NCBI GenBank assembly: GCA_025451595.1
Contig: JANWKD010000057.1
Coordinates: 1-14,810, forward strand
DNA from: Candidatus Babeliales bacterium
GTDB taxonomy: Bacteria > Babelota > Babeliae > Babelales > JANWKD01
DNA: 14,810 nucleotides
Reading direction: 5' to 3'
The first letter of the stretch is position 1, and each line of letters begins with the position of its first letter. The notes below the pieces were generated by a model, which was not told where the DNA came from, ran no database searches, and saw only the letters and a list, made by a program, of their open reading frames with translations. The translations under genes and the position numbers were made by a program. Shown piece after piece: positions 6,588 to 13,977 of the stretch.

Positions 6588-6630
6588 AGCTCCTCGAAAG
6601 CTCGGCTTTAAGCCGTGTGCGGAGTTAGTT
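6583..6630. repeat. Short copy C of the GC-rich palindromic element
   Basis: A GAAAGCTCGGCT left part is joined directly to a GGCTTTAAGCCG hairpin (6603-6615), and CTCC (6590-6593) can pair with GGAG (6621-6624). The order (outer arm, GAAA, GGCTT hairpin, GTGTG, outer arm) is that of element A with its internal hairpins deleted. The outer pairs differ (CCCC/GGGG in A, CTCC/GGAG here) but remain complementary, which supports a conserved fold. It lies between the terminator and the Shine-Dalgarno of the next gene. Confidence 0.55.
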
Positions 6631-6659
6631 TAGAAATAGTATAACAAAAAAGGAGTTGT

Positions 6660-7460
6660 ATGTATAAAAAGTGCATGCTTGTATTGTATTCAATCATATT
6701 ATTTTCATTAGATGCGATGGATATAGAAAAAGCTGATGACAATCAATGTAATGAAAATCAGGTTTGTCATCTTGCGCGAGTGCCAAAAGATATTCGCGAT
6801 TATCTTGCACAATTCTTGAAATTTAACAATATAGAATCAGATAAAGATTTTATTGAACGCACCAAACCTGGAAATCAAAAAAAGGTACCTGAAGAGCTTT
6901 ATAAACATTTTTTTAAACCAAAAGCATTTATACTTAGTCAAGGCCAAGCACCTGCATTAACGGTATTTTGTCCTAATCGCGCTCAGATAGCTATAATAGA
7001 GAATTTGTGTAGTAATGAAGGCTCTCAGTTAATTGTGACGGTAATTGATCGGCGTACTCATAAGATTCAATTAAAAAAATCATTAGATTATTTGGGCGCA
7101 ATTGATAAAATCGCGCTTTCTCCATGCGGTAATTTGTTGGCGTTAGCATACGAAAAAATAGCGCCTAGCTCTGGTCGTACCGAAGAAATTACCTATGAGA
7201 ATTGTTTGTCTATATTAAATTTAAAAACAGAAGAAATTTCTTCGATTACTCGTTCTTTTTATTCTATAGAAACTATGGATTTTAATAAACAAGGCACAAA
7301 ATTCATTATGCAAGGTCAAAATCTTAGCAAGATTCCGCAGTACGAGATATGTCAGATTATTTCTGTTGAAAAAGAAGTTCATGAAAAAGAGGGAAAAATA
7401 TTCGATAAGTTTTTAGTACAAAAAGCCATCTGTAATGGGTTTGTTCGAAAGAAAAATTAA
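6660..7460 (+). CDS. Secreted F-box-like / WD40-like protein (family copy 4)
   Basis: This protein has 266 residues. The signal peptide (MYKKCMLVLYSIILFSLDA) is followed by Met-Asp. The F-box-like motif RVPKDIRDYLAQFLKF is at about 40-55, then DFIERTKPG and VPEELYKHFF (77-86). WD40-like segments: LTVFCPNRAQIAIIE with VTVIDRRTHKIQ (100-137), IALSPCGNLLALAYE with LSILNLKTEEI (151-193), and ETMDFNKQGTKFIMQG (204-219). IALSPCGNLLAL is the most WD-like stretch in the window. The tail is FDKFLVQKAICNGFVRKKN, matching the 3343 copy. AAGGAG sits 5 nt before the ATG. F-box plus WD40 is the layout of eukaryotic FBXW substrate adaptors, but the functional assignment rests on motif resemblance only. Confidence 0.89.
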   Translation: MYKKCMLVLYSIILFSLDAMDIEKADDNQCNENQVCHLARVPKDIRDYLAQFLKFNNIESDKDFIERTKPGNQKKVPEELYKHFFKPKAFILSQGQAPALTVFCPNRAQIAIIENLCSNEGSQLIVTVIDRRTHKIQLKKSLDYLGAIDKIALSPCGNLLALAYEKIAPSSGRTEEITYENCLSILNLKTEEISSITRSFYSIETMDFNKQGTKFIMQGQNLSKIPQYEICQIISVEKEVHEKEGKIFDKFLVQKAICNGFVRKKN

Positions 7461-7471
7461 GAATAAAAAAC

Positions 7472-7497
7472 AAAGCCCTCACTATAATGAAGGCTTT
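7472..7497 (-). terminator. Rho-independent terminator between convergent genes, best oriented for the minus strand
   Basis: The arms AAAGCCCTCA (7472-7481) and TGAAGGCTTT (7488-7497) pair at 9 of 10 positions around a 6-nt loop. On the minus strand the stem is followed by GTTTTTTATTC, a good T-tract, 16 nt after the stop of the 110-residue gene. It may also serve the plus-strand gene ending at 7460. Confidence 0.7.
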
Positions 7498-7512
7498 CAT
7501 AAAGATTTTACA

Positions 7513-7845
7513 CTATTCCAATAGGCTAGGGCGCATTTGCCAACCGTCCTTTAGATTGCCATTTTCATCAATTGCTTCAGGTGGGTATATCGGTGTGCCT
7601 TTATCAGAGAAACTAAGAGCAACCGATTGTCCTGCCGGATTTATAAGTTGATGAGAAACAAAAGGTCCATTAACATGGGTATAGGTAACTGGCTTGCTTC
7701 CAGTAATAGCACATTTGATTTTTGCAAAAAAAGTTTTCTTATTAGCATTAGGTGTATAAATTATCGCGATATCTTTCTCGCTTTTTTGCTCCATGCAAAA
7801 TGTTGCGCCAGTAAGAGTTGTTAAAAATAGAAATAGATACTTCAT
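7513..7845 (-). CDS. Small secreted protein, function unknown
   Basis: This protein has 110 residues. A longer reading frame extends upstream to 7908, but AAAGGAG lies 7 nt before the ATG at 7845 and the protein from there begins with a clean signal peptide (MKYLFLFLTTLTGATFC) followed by Met-Glu, so I use 7845. The mature part has a basic stretch (NKKTFFAKIKCAITGSK), then THVNGPFVSHQLINPAGQSVALSF and a Pro-rich end with YPPEAIDENGNLKDGWQMRPSLLE. The second half looks beta-rich and compact. No family is recognised. It follows the ankyrin gene on the same strand after 111 nt holding alternative hairpins (7888-7927), so read-through with regulation is possible. Confidence 0.75.
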   Translation of the reverse strand: MKYLFLFLTTLTGATFCMEQKSEKDIAIIYTPNANKKTFFAKIKCAITGSKPVTYTHVNGPFVSHQLINPAGQSVALSFSDKGTPIYPPEAIDENGNLKDGWQMRPSLLE

Positions 7846-7887
7846 GAATACTCCTTTGTAAATAGATAAACTTGCATTGAGTATAAA

Positions 7888-7927
7888 TGCCAAGGATTGA
7901 AATGGCAAGCCAAGGGGGAGTTGCCAT
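7888..7927 (-). promoter_or_regulatory. Mutually exclusive hairpins in the gap between ankyrin gene and small secreted gene
   Basis: ATGGCAA (7902-7908) pairs perfectly with TTGCCAT (7921-7927) around a 12-nt loop, but its core TGGCA can instead pair with TGCCA (7888-7892). The two stems share one arm, as in attenuators. No clear T-run follows either stem, so it could equally be a 3'-end hairpin of the ankyrin mRNA. Confidence 0.35.
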
Positions 7928-7956
7928 ATAAATAGGTGGTTGAGCTTGGGGTATCA

Positions 7957-8895
7957 TTACAAAATAGCACATCGGCGTTCATTTTTTGTATGGTTATGAA
8001 CAACTTTTTTAGGAACAAAAAGCGGTTCGTGCCCAAATTGTTTCCGAATTTTATTTAGGTTACTGATAAGTAAAGGAGTATGAAAACCCTCTCCTCCTTG
8101 ATATATTGGATGTGCGCCAGCAGCTACCAAAAGCGTAATGATGTTATGAAATTCTTCATAATACGCTTGTTTTAAGCTCTCATTCTTTTTATTTTTTTCT
8201 AACATGGTAAGGCACGTTTGAGTTGCATAACATAATGGCGTATTTGCGGGAGCAGATCGGTTAAACGATGTTTGATTGGGATTTGCACCGTTTTTGATAA
8301 GTGCTTCGACTATAGGAAAAGAATTTACTTTAACCGCTTCAATTAAAGCGGTTGTTTTTCTGTCAGACGAAAAAGCGTTTACATATTCAGAATCGGCTTG
8401 ATGATGACTCAATAAAAGAGCAGCAATATCCTCTCTTTTTGCTCTACATGCAAGTATTAATAACGTAAGCTCACTTGGCTTTGGTTTGACGATTGCGTTA
8501 AAGGATAACGGATCTAATGCCAATAAATCAAATAGTTCAGAAAAGTCCATATTTTGAATCATTTCTTCCGAAATTTCAACAGTAGACGATGATTGTCTAC
8601 TATTGATTTGAGCGTATTTGGGCTTTGATACCACGCTTGTTAAGTCGTGTGCAGGGCTCATTTTAAATGAAGTTGGAAGAATTGTTAATTCATTATCATC
8701 CATTGCTGCTTTTACTTTGGCTTTATTTTTAAAACCACTTAACGGACAAGAAGCGGATCTTGACATAGTTGATTCAGGATCGATAGCATTTATAGAAATA
8801 TTTAATTCTTTATCGGTTATATCCATACCAATGAGTTGTGTCATTTGTATAGGTAATAGAAAAAAAGCAAAATATGTAATCATACCATTATTCAT
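7957..8895 (-). CDS. Secreted ankyrin-repeat protein with C-terminal CaaX-type motif
   Basis: This protein has 312 residues. AAGGA about 5 nt before the ATG supports the start. The hydrophobic leader (ITYFAFFLLPIQMTQLIG) is followed by Met-Asp. Residues 30-135 are a low-complexity, Ser-rich linker; residues about 75-92 are encoded by a copy of the dispersed palindromic element. Ankyrin repeats follow at about 140-165 (ELTLLILACRAKREDIAALLL), 179-208 (KTTALIEAVKVNSFPIVEALIKNGANPN) and 217-263 (NTPLCYATQ, a long helical insert, then NIITLLVAAGAHPI), with a partial one from 271 (FHTPLLIS). The end is basic, then Cys-Ala-Ile-Leu: a CaaX box whose Leu favours geranylgeranyltransferase I. Ankyrin repeats bind proteins. 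With the signal peptide and CaaX end, a host-membrane effector is plausible but inferred. Confidence 0.9.
   Translation of the reverse strand: MNNGMITYFAFFLLPIQMTQLIGMDITDKELNISINAIDPESTMSRSASCPLSGFKNKAKVKAAMDDNELTILPTSFKMSPAHDLTSVVSKPKYAQINSRQSSSTVEISEEMIQNMDFSELFDLLALDPLSFNAIVKPKPSELTLLILACRAKREDIAALLLSHHQADSEYVNAFSSDRKTTALIEAVKVNSFPIVEALIKNGANPNQTSFNRSAPANTPLCYATQTCLTMLEKNKKNESLKQAYYEEFHNIITLLVAAGAHPIYQGGEGFHTPLLISNLNKIRKQFGHEPLFVPKKVVHNHTKNERRCAIL
8581..8670. repeat. Copy D of the GC-rich palindromic element, inside the ankyrin reading frame
   Basis: The region 8625-8660 matches the right end of element A (TACCACG, TTAAG, CGTGT, GGG, TCATT in order; 27 of 36 positions) and shares TTAAG.CGTGTGC with the copy at 6603-6620. 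Next to it, AGTAGAC (8581-8587) pairs perfectly with GTCTACT (8595-8601). The reading frame stays open through the element, which falls in the linker between the signal peptide and the ankyrin repeats. Whether the 8581-8601 hairpin belongs to the same insertion is uncertain. Confidence 0.55.
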
Positions 8896-8906
8896 ATAAT
8901 CCTTAC

Positions 8907-8926
8907 GGAATAAGAAGCCATATTCC
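8907..8926 (-). promoter_or_regulatory. Leader hairpin just upstream of the ankyrin gene's ribosome-binding site
   Basis: GGAATA (8907-8912) pairs with TATTCC (8921-8926) around an 8-nt loop, ending 3 nt before the AAGGA of the ankyrin gene on the minus strand. It could influence translation or mRNA stability. Confidence 0.35.
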
Positions 8927-8937
8927 TTTGATTCGAA

Positions 8938-8965
8938 ATTGTAGAGGTTTTTATTTTTTTGTAAA
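8938..8965 (-). promoter_or_regulatory. Candidate promoter of the ankyrin gene
   Basis: On the minus strand TTTACA (8965-8960) and TACAAT (8943-8938) are separated by 16 nt, 42 nt upstream of the ATG at 8895. Confidence 0.5.
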
Positions 8966-9048
8966 TTAATTGTTCTACTTGAGTCAGAAAAGTTTGGTTT
9001 TTATGCGAGACGAGGTACTTCTTTTTATATCTCATTTTTTCAAAAATC

Positions 9049-9076
9049 TTGCATTGAAGTAAGTAAAAGTTATAAT
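9049..9076 (+). promoter_or_regulatory. Promoter of the F-box-like gene at 9121
   Basis: TTGCAT (9049-9054), a 16-nt spacer and a perfect TATAAT (9071-9076) lie 44 nt upstream of the ATG. It is one of the best sigma-70-like promoters in the window. Confidence 0.6.
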
Positions 9077-9120
9077 ATAAAAAGTTTATAAAAAATTTAT
9101 AAAAGAAAGTAGAATCGCTT

Positions 9121-9897
9121 ATGAAAAAGCTCTTTTTGATTCTTCTCGTTATTATTTTTAACAATTCGTTGTCTATGGATTCAGAGCAATCTTCATCGAA
9201 TCACGTTTGTCATTTGAATCGTTTGCCATCAGAATTAAGAAATTATCTTTTCTCATTTTTAGATTTGGTATCGGAAACAGATGAGGAATTTCTACACCGT
9301 ACCGCAAGAGAAAATCCAGTACCATCATTATCTACAGGAGAAGGCTTAAATCAGTTTCAAAAACGACCTAAGTCTATGAAAAATACGAAAGAATTTTTCT
9401 CTGCATGCAAAAATAAAAAAAGTTGCCTTCGTGAAATCGAACGCATAAAAGAAGGTTCTTACTATATAGAATATAATTTGGAAATAGTAGATATCCTCAA
9501 AAAGAAAACATTCTGCCAAAGCAATGTTAATGCAAAAAATGAAATAATTGCGATTCAATCGAGAGCGCCCGTCTTTGCGTATATAAAAGACAATATATAT
9601 TTACCCAGGTTTGGAAGACCTGCAACACCCGAAGAATTTAATAACCAATTAATTCTAAAAAACATTATTAATAAAAAAGAAGAAGCATATGATATAGGAC
9701 ATTATAATCGGATTGATTTGATAGGTTTTAATAAACAAGATACGAAAGTAGTTATACGAGGAGTAAGCTTTAAAGGCATCGATTCTTTAGAAATAATTAA
9801 AGTAGCTTCTGATGAAGTGCATGCGAAAAGAACGATTGGTACGCTAGAAGATTATCTCAAGCAAAAAGGAGCTTGTAAAAGTTTATCTCGGCGATAA
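9121..9897 (+). CDS. Secreted F-box-like protein, diverged copy (family copy 5)
   Basis: This protein has 258 residues. The signal peptide (MKKLFLILLVIIFNNSLS) is followed by Met-Asp-Ser. The F-box-like motif RLPSELRNYLFSFLDL is at about 34-49, the copy closest to the textbook LPxEL pattern. The shared linker remains (EEFLHRTARE), but the middle (70-190) is largely replaced by a Lys-rich, helical-looking region (FFSACKNKKSCLREIERIKEG) with no clear WD40-like blade. The last blade and tail are kept: DLIGFNKQDTKVVIRG and LEDYLKQKGACKSLSRR. There is no strong Shine-Dalgarno, but a good promoter sits at 9049-9076. The swap of the middle between conserved ends suggests a different target for the same scaffold. 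Confidence 0.87.
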   Translation: MKKLFLILLVIIFNNSLSMDSEQSSSNHVCHLNRLPSELRNYLFSFLDLVSETDEEFLHRTARENPVPSLSTGEGLNQFQKRPKSMKNTKEFFSACKNKKSCLREIERIKEGSYYIEYNLEIVDILKKKTFCQSNVNAKNEIIAIQSRAPVFAYIKDNIYLPRFGRPATPEEFNNQLILKNIINKKEEAYDIGHYNRIDLIGFNKQDTKVVIRGVSFKGIDSLEIIKVASDEVHAKRTIGTLEDYLKQKGACKSLSRR

Positions 9898-9943
9898 CCA
9901 TACAACAGCAATCCATATTGAAGATGGCTTTTATGAATGGTTA
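9895..9943. terminator. Inverted repeat containing both stop codons of two convergent genes
   Basis: TAACCAT (9895-9901) and ATGGTTA (9937-9943) are perfect complements; the TAA at each outer end is the stop codon of the F-box-like gene (+) and of sbcC (-). An inner CCAT/ATGG hairpin is at 9913-9927. There is no T-run, so a role as terminator is uncertain. Confidence 0.4.
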
Positions 9944-12658
9944 GCCTTGCTCAATTACGTTTACAATACTTCCTTGTGGGCCTTTTTCCACATGAAAATG
10001 TACGGGAAATTGATCGCGCATTGATGGTAAATGAGAAACGATAATAATTTTACAAAAGTTGTCTTGAATGCGGTAAATAGCATCCATCATATGACCAAGT
10101 CCTTCATCGTCTTGTGAGCCAAACCCTTCGTCAATGATAAGCGTTTGTAATGCTGTACCAGAGCGCCGTGCCAATAGTTTTGCTATAGCAATACGTAGTG
10201 CAAAATCAATGCGGAACGCCTCACCGCCAGAAAATAGTTCATAAGGACGAATGCCTGCAGGATCAGAAATTTTTATATCAAGCGTTTCTTTGGTGCCGCC
10301 TTTTTTTAAATCGCGTAACGACTCGATAGTTATATGTGATTGCCCATCAGTCAATTGTGACAAAAGATTATTGGTTTCATGTTCAATTTCAGGAATAATA
10401 TCCTCAATCAATAAGGCTTGTATTCCATCTTTGCCAAAAATAGTGGAAAGGATTGCATAATCATCGATGGTTATTTGTAATTGCATTACCGTTTTTGTGT
10501 GCTCGGCATATTCTTTTTCTAATTGTTCAAGCTTTTTGTGTTGATGTTCCCAACTTCCCTTACTTTCTAAAAGCAGTTCTTTTTTATGTTGAATTTCTAT
10601 GAAGTGTAACTCGAGTTTCTGATGTTCTTGATCAATAGTTTTTTCAATACTTAATTTTTTTTGTAATTGTTCTATAGATTCTTTTAAAGATAGCTTTGAT
10701 TTCTTTATCGTTTTGAGCGCAACGCAAAGTTCATGTATTTTTTTTGCACGCTCTTGTTGCAATTTCAGCTGTTCTTCAAACTGATTATAATCAAGATAAA
10801 TTTTATCTAACTGTTCAATTTGGTGTTTAATTTCTTGATATTGTTGATTGCTTTGAAAAGATTTCTGAATTTCTTCTTCGCATAGTATCAATGCTTGCTT
10901 AATAGCCTTCAATTGAAGATCGTGTAACCCAATATGTTGCTCTGCATGATATAAGGCATCAAGTTTTGCTTGTTGTTCAACGCGTATTTGTTCTAATCGT
11001 TGGAGTTCATTGGTCAACGTATTCAATTTCAGTTGCATTTCGGCGTGTGTTGCAAGAATATCTTTTTGCTTTTGGTGTAATTCGCGTTGCGTTGCAATAA
11101 ATTGTTTTTTTATATCTTCTTGTTTTTTTAATTCTTCCAACTGTGCGTGTTGGTCAATGAGTATTTTTTTCAATTGAGCTAAAACCGTTGATAATCGTTT
11201 AAGCCGGTGATGTAAAAAATGTTCTTGTCGGTGATATTTTGTTTTTAAAAATTTTTTTCGTGCTGCAGAAAGATTTTGTTCACAGAGTGGGCAGCTTGGA
11301 TTATGTTCATCAAAGGTAAGTTGTTTTTTTTGATCAAGTTGCTGCAATTCGGTATGAAATACATTCGCTTTCGTAAGCCATTTTTGATAATGCGCTTTTC
11401 GTTTTTCAAACTGTCGTTCGATGGTGATACTATTGGTATTATCCGATATAGTTGCGATAGAACCATTAACCTGATTTATTTGAACAACAAGAGTATGCTG
11501 TTGTTCCTCTAACTGCTGTAGTTGTTGCTGAATTTCAACAAAAAGTCGTTTTTTTTGATCATTTTCTATGGTAGCCAAGTCCAGTATTCGCTGTTGTTGC
11601 TGAATCTGTATCTGATATTGTGCATAAAGCTTTTTTAATAACTCTTGTTCTTGCTCTTTTAATTGTAATGATTTTTCTTTGTGTGCGATATGTTGTTGAA
11701 TTAATTGCTGTTTCTCTTCTAATTGAATGAAGAGAGCTTGACGTTTTTTATCGATATTTTGTATATGATTATATGATTTTTTTTGACGATTAATCGTTCG
11801 CCATTCTTGATGAATAGAACGTAAAATGGCCTGCTGACTATGCTCTTGAGTAGAATATTGCTCTTGTTGAAATATGTTCAGTGAAAGTTCTTGTTTTACC
11901 TCAATAAGTTTATTTTTTTCAATTATTAATTTATTCAGCTCATTTTTTATGCTTTTTTCACGTTCGTTATAATGAGTAATCTGTTGTTGAATATCATTAA
12001 TCTGCAGTTTAATTTTTGGTAATTGCTCAAGATCCTTGGCAATATGGCCCTGTACCGCCATTACAGTTTGCAACGTTATTGCAGCTTGTTTGGATTTTTC
12101 GACAGCAATTTTACGTAGCGATTCGTATATTTGTAAATTAAGCATGCTTGCCAATATTTCTTTACGTTCTTTTGGTGTTTTTTTTGAAAACTCATTTGCA
12201 TTTCCCTGTCGTAGAAATGCTGAGTTTATAAAAGAATCATAGCTAATGCCTATCATTGATTCGATATATTCTTGTGTTTCACGAATAGTTTTAGTGGTTA
12301 ATGCTATGAATGCGTTTCCTTCATGTTGGTAAACGCCGACCTCTACGCTTGCATGAGGCTTACCGTACGTATTTGTAAACTCACGCTTGATGCGATATCG
12401 TTGTTTATTGCATTCGAAATCAAAAATCACCATCATATGAGTTTGACCGAGCCGCAAGAGATGTGAGTCTGCTTTTGCAGTACCGGTAATTTTGCGCGCT
12501 TGTCCCCAAAGCGCCCAGGTTATAGCATCAAGGAGCGCTGACTTACCATGACCATTCTTGCCTGTCAATGCAATAAGGTGATGAGGCTCAAAATCAATAG
12601 CTTGTAACTGGTTACCATAACTTAAAAAATTTTTAATTTGTAATTTCAGTGGGATCAT
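9941..12658 (-). CDS. sbcC: SbcC-type nuclease subunit, Rad50/SMC-like ATPase
   Basis: This protein has 905 residues, within the usual SbcC size range. The N-terminus MIPLKLQIKNFLSYG is typical and fixes the start. Walker A is GKNGHGKS (33-40), and the Q-loop Gln is at about 151 (FLRQGNANEF). Two long Gln- and Lys-rich coiled-coil arms flank the zinc hook Cys-Pro-Leu-Cys (456-459), almost exactly mid-protein. The ABC signature FSGGEAFR (809-816), Walker B LIIDEGF (840-846) and switch His (SH, 876) complete the ATPase. In known systems SbcC pairs with the SbcD nuclease to process hairpins, palindromes and double-strand breaks. sbcD is not adjacent on either side, unlike the usual sbcDC pair. 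All key motifs are intact. It is the only clear housekeeping gene here and is cytoplasmic. Confidence 0.96.
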   Translation of the reverse strand: MIPLKLQIKNFLSYGNQLQAIDFEPHHLIALTGKNGHGKSALLDAITWALWGQARKITGTAKADSHLLRLGQTHMMVIFDFECNKQRYRIKREFTNTYGKPHASVEVGVYQHEGNAFIALTTKTIRETQEYIESMIGISYDSFINSAFLRQGNANEFSKKTPKERKEILASMLNLQIYESLRKIAVEKSKQAAITLQTVMAVQGHIAKDLEQLPKIKLQINDIQQQITHYNEREKSIKNELNKLIIEKNKLIEVKQELSLNIFQQEQYSTQEHSQQAILRSIHQEWRTINRQKKSYNHIQNIDKKRQALFIQLEEKQQLIQQHIAHKEKSLQLKEQEQELLKKLYAQYQIQIQQQQRILDLATIENDQKKRLFVEIQQQLQQLEEQQHTLVVQINQVNGSIATISDNTNSITIERQFEKRKAHYQKWLTKANVFHTELQQLDQKKQLTFDEHNPSCPLCEQNLSAARKKFLKTKYHRQEHFLHHRLKRLSTVLAQLKKILIDQHAQLEELKKQEDIKKQFIATQRELHQKQKDILATHAEMQLKLNTLTNELQRLEQIRVEQQAKLDALYHAEQHIGLHDLQLKAIKQALILCEEEIQKSFQSNQQYQEIKHQIEQLDKIYLDYNQFEEQLKLQQERAKKIHELCVALKTIKKSKLSLKESIEQLQKKLSIEKTIDQEHQKLELHFIEIQHKKELLLESKGSWEHQHKKLEQLEKEYAEHTKTVMQLQITIDDYAILSTIFGKDGIQALLIEDIIPEIEHETNNLLSQLTDGQSHITIESLRDLKKGGTKETLDIKISDPAGIRPYELFSGGEAFRIDFALRIAIAKLLARRSGTALQTLIIDEGFGSQDDEGLGHMMDAIYRIQDNFCKIIIVSHLPSMRDQFPVHFHVEKGPQGSIVNVIEQG

Positions 12659-12671
12659 TCTATTTTCTTAT

Positions 12672-12699
12672 ATTTTATGTTTTATCTGTATTCTATCAA
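12672..12699 (-). promoter_or_regulatory. Candidate promoter of sbcC
   Basis: On the minus strand TTGATA (12699-12694) and TAAAAT (12677-12672) are spaced by 16 nt; the -10 is only 13 nt before the ATG at 12658, so the leader would be very short. No clear Shine-Dalgarno is present. Confidence 0.4.
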
Positions 12700-12782
12700 T
12701 CTTTCATCCAAAAACAATTATTCTAGTTTTTTATTACACGAACATGTTAAAATCTTAAAAATAATAGAAGGAAGGGGACAGT

Positions 12783-13901
12783 ATGAAACGAGTTTTATTT
12801 TTTTTGGTTGCTATTCATTGTGTAACAACTATCGGGATGAATAAAGAAGTAACGTTCGGACAACAAGAATCATCAAGTTCTTATCAGGAGAACCAATTTA
12901 TTAATCTCATTGCCTCAATTAAATCAGCAGACACTGAATCTATTAAAGAGCTATTATTATCGCCTTATTTAGAGGTAGCCATTCAATCAGATAATGAAGA
13001 GTTGCGTGAACGAATGTATGATCTATTGGTTGCATATAATAATAGTAATCAATGTTTTGCCCAACCAAGTTTAAATTTTAGATTAAGCAAGATGATTCTT
13101 GCTCTTAATAGTCAGATGCTTAATAAGCAAAAAAAACAAGCAATGACAGCTTTGGATGAAAGCCTTAAACGTAAGGGTAAAAAACAAGTCGATGGATTTC
13201 AATTTCTTCCTGCATCGGAATCTCCAGAAGTCTCCGATGAAGAAAACTTATCGATATATGACACCGTTTATTTGGCGCAAGAAGCTATTAAAAAAAACCA
13301 AACCATTACCAAAGTTCGTGAAGTCACCGCACAGCTTGAGCAGGATTGTCAGAGCATTCACCAAAAGGTGAATGCAATGCTTGAATTGAAACTTGAAACG
13401 GGAGCTATGGCTGGTAAAGACATATATTCAAATGAGCATGAAATTCAGGCACTATTACAGCAAAATATTACCCACATTAATGAGCACTATAACAAAAATA
13501 AAAGTCGTATTGAAAAAATTGTTGAAAATATTAAGGAGCTTTCACTCGATAATACAAACGCTCAACAGCAGCTGGAGGAAATTAAATTAATTTTGCAAAA
13601 AAAACGGGATAATTGTTGGAAAATGGCACAGCAATTATCGCACAAAAAGAAGGAGTTAAGTAATCGCAATGGCATGCTTTCTGCTCATGAACAGTTGCTT
13701 AATCAAGAATTGCTCGATGCTCGCATGAAGCGTGAAGCGCTCATGAATGAAGAAATAGATTTTAATCTACAAGAAAAAGAGCTCGTAAAGAAGCTAGAAA
13801 GAATACGTAAAGCCACTTTTGCATTAGGTACGCTTGCAGCTGATGAAGATATTCGTCTTGGTAAACTAACCGTTAATAACGAAAACTTAAGAAAATTGTA
13901 A
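12783..13901 (+). CDS. Secreted coiled-coil protein, function unknown
   Basis: This protein has 372 residues. The signal peptide (MKRVLFFLVAIHCVTTIG) is followed by Met-Asn. After a Gln/Ser-rich stretch, residues about 38-75 (FINLIASIKSADTESIKELLLSP) look like one degenerate ankyrin-type helix pair, but this is weak. From about 165 to 350 it is a long charged coiled coil (VTAQLEQDCQSIHQKV, KSRIEKIVENIKEL, LSHKKKELSNRNGML, ELVKKLERIRKA). The end is LTVNNENLRKL. GGAAGGGG 5 nt before the ATG is a strong ribosome-binding site. It diverges from sbcC across a 124-nt gap. It has no clear sequence kinship with the coiled-coil pair at 651 and 5557 beyond composition. A structural or host-contact role is a guess. 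Confidence 0.85.
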   Translation: MKRVLFFLVAIHCVTTIGMNKEVTFGQQESSSSYQENQFINLIASIKSADTESIKELLLSPYLEVAIQSDNEELRERMYDLLVAYNNSNQCFAQPSLNFRLSKMILALNSQMLNKQKKQAMTALDESLKRKGKKQVDGFQFLPASESPEVSDEENLSIYDTVYLAQEAIKKNQTITKVREVTAQLEQDCQSIHQKVNAMLELKLETGAMAGKDIYSNEHEIQALLQQNITHINEHYNKNKSRIEKIVENIKELSLDNTNAQQQLEEIKLILQKKRDNCWKMAQQLSHKKKELSNRNGMLSAHEQLLNQELLDARMKREALMNEEIDFNLQEKELVKKLERIRKATFALGTLAADEDIRLGKLTVNNENLRKL

Positions 13902-13929
13902 TAGTAGCTGATATTTCTCAATAATGTTT

Positions 13930-13977
13930 TTATTTTATCTCCTGAAAACGCTGGCTAAACCGCAGTACGCCGGTTCA
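13930..13977. repeat. Copy B of the GC-rich palindromic element (left end)
   Basis: 13930-13956 matches 5244-5270 at 24 of 27 positions (TTATTTTATC, then GAAAAC, then CTGGCT). It continues into a short AACCG/CGGTT hairpin (13958-13975) and ends GTTCATT, the same end as element A. The last bases overlap the stop codon of the minus-strand gene at 13975, so that gene's C-terminus abuts the element. Confidence 0.55.

Noticed and set aside
7846..7908. Upstream extension of the 110-residue secreted protein
   Set aside because: The AAAGGAG site and signal peptide both point to the ATG at 7845.
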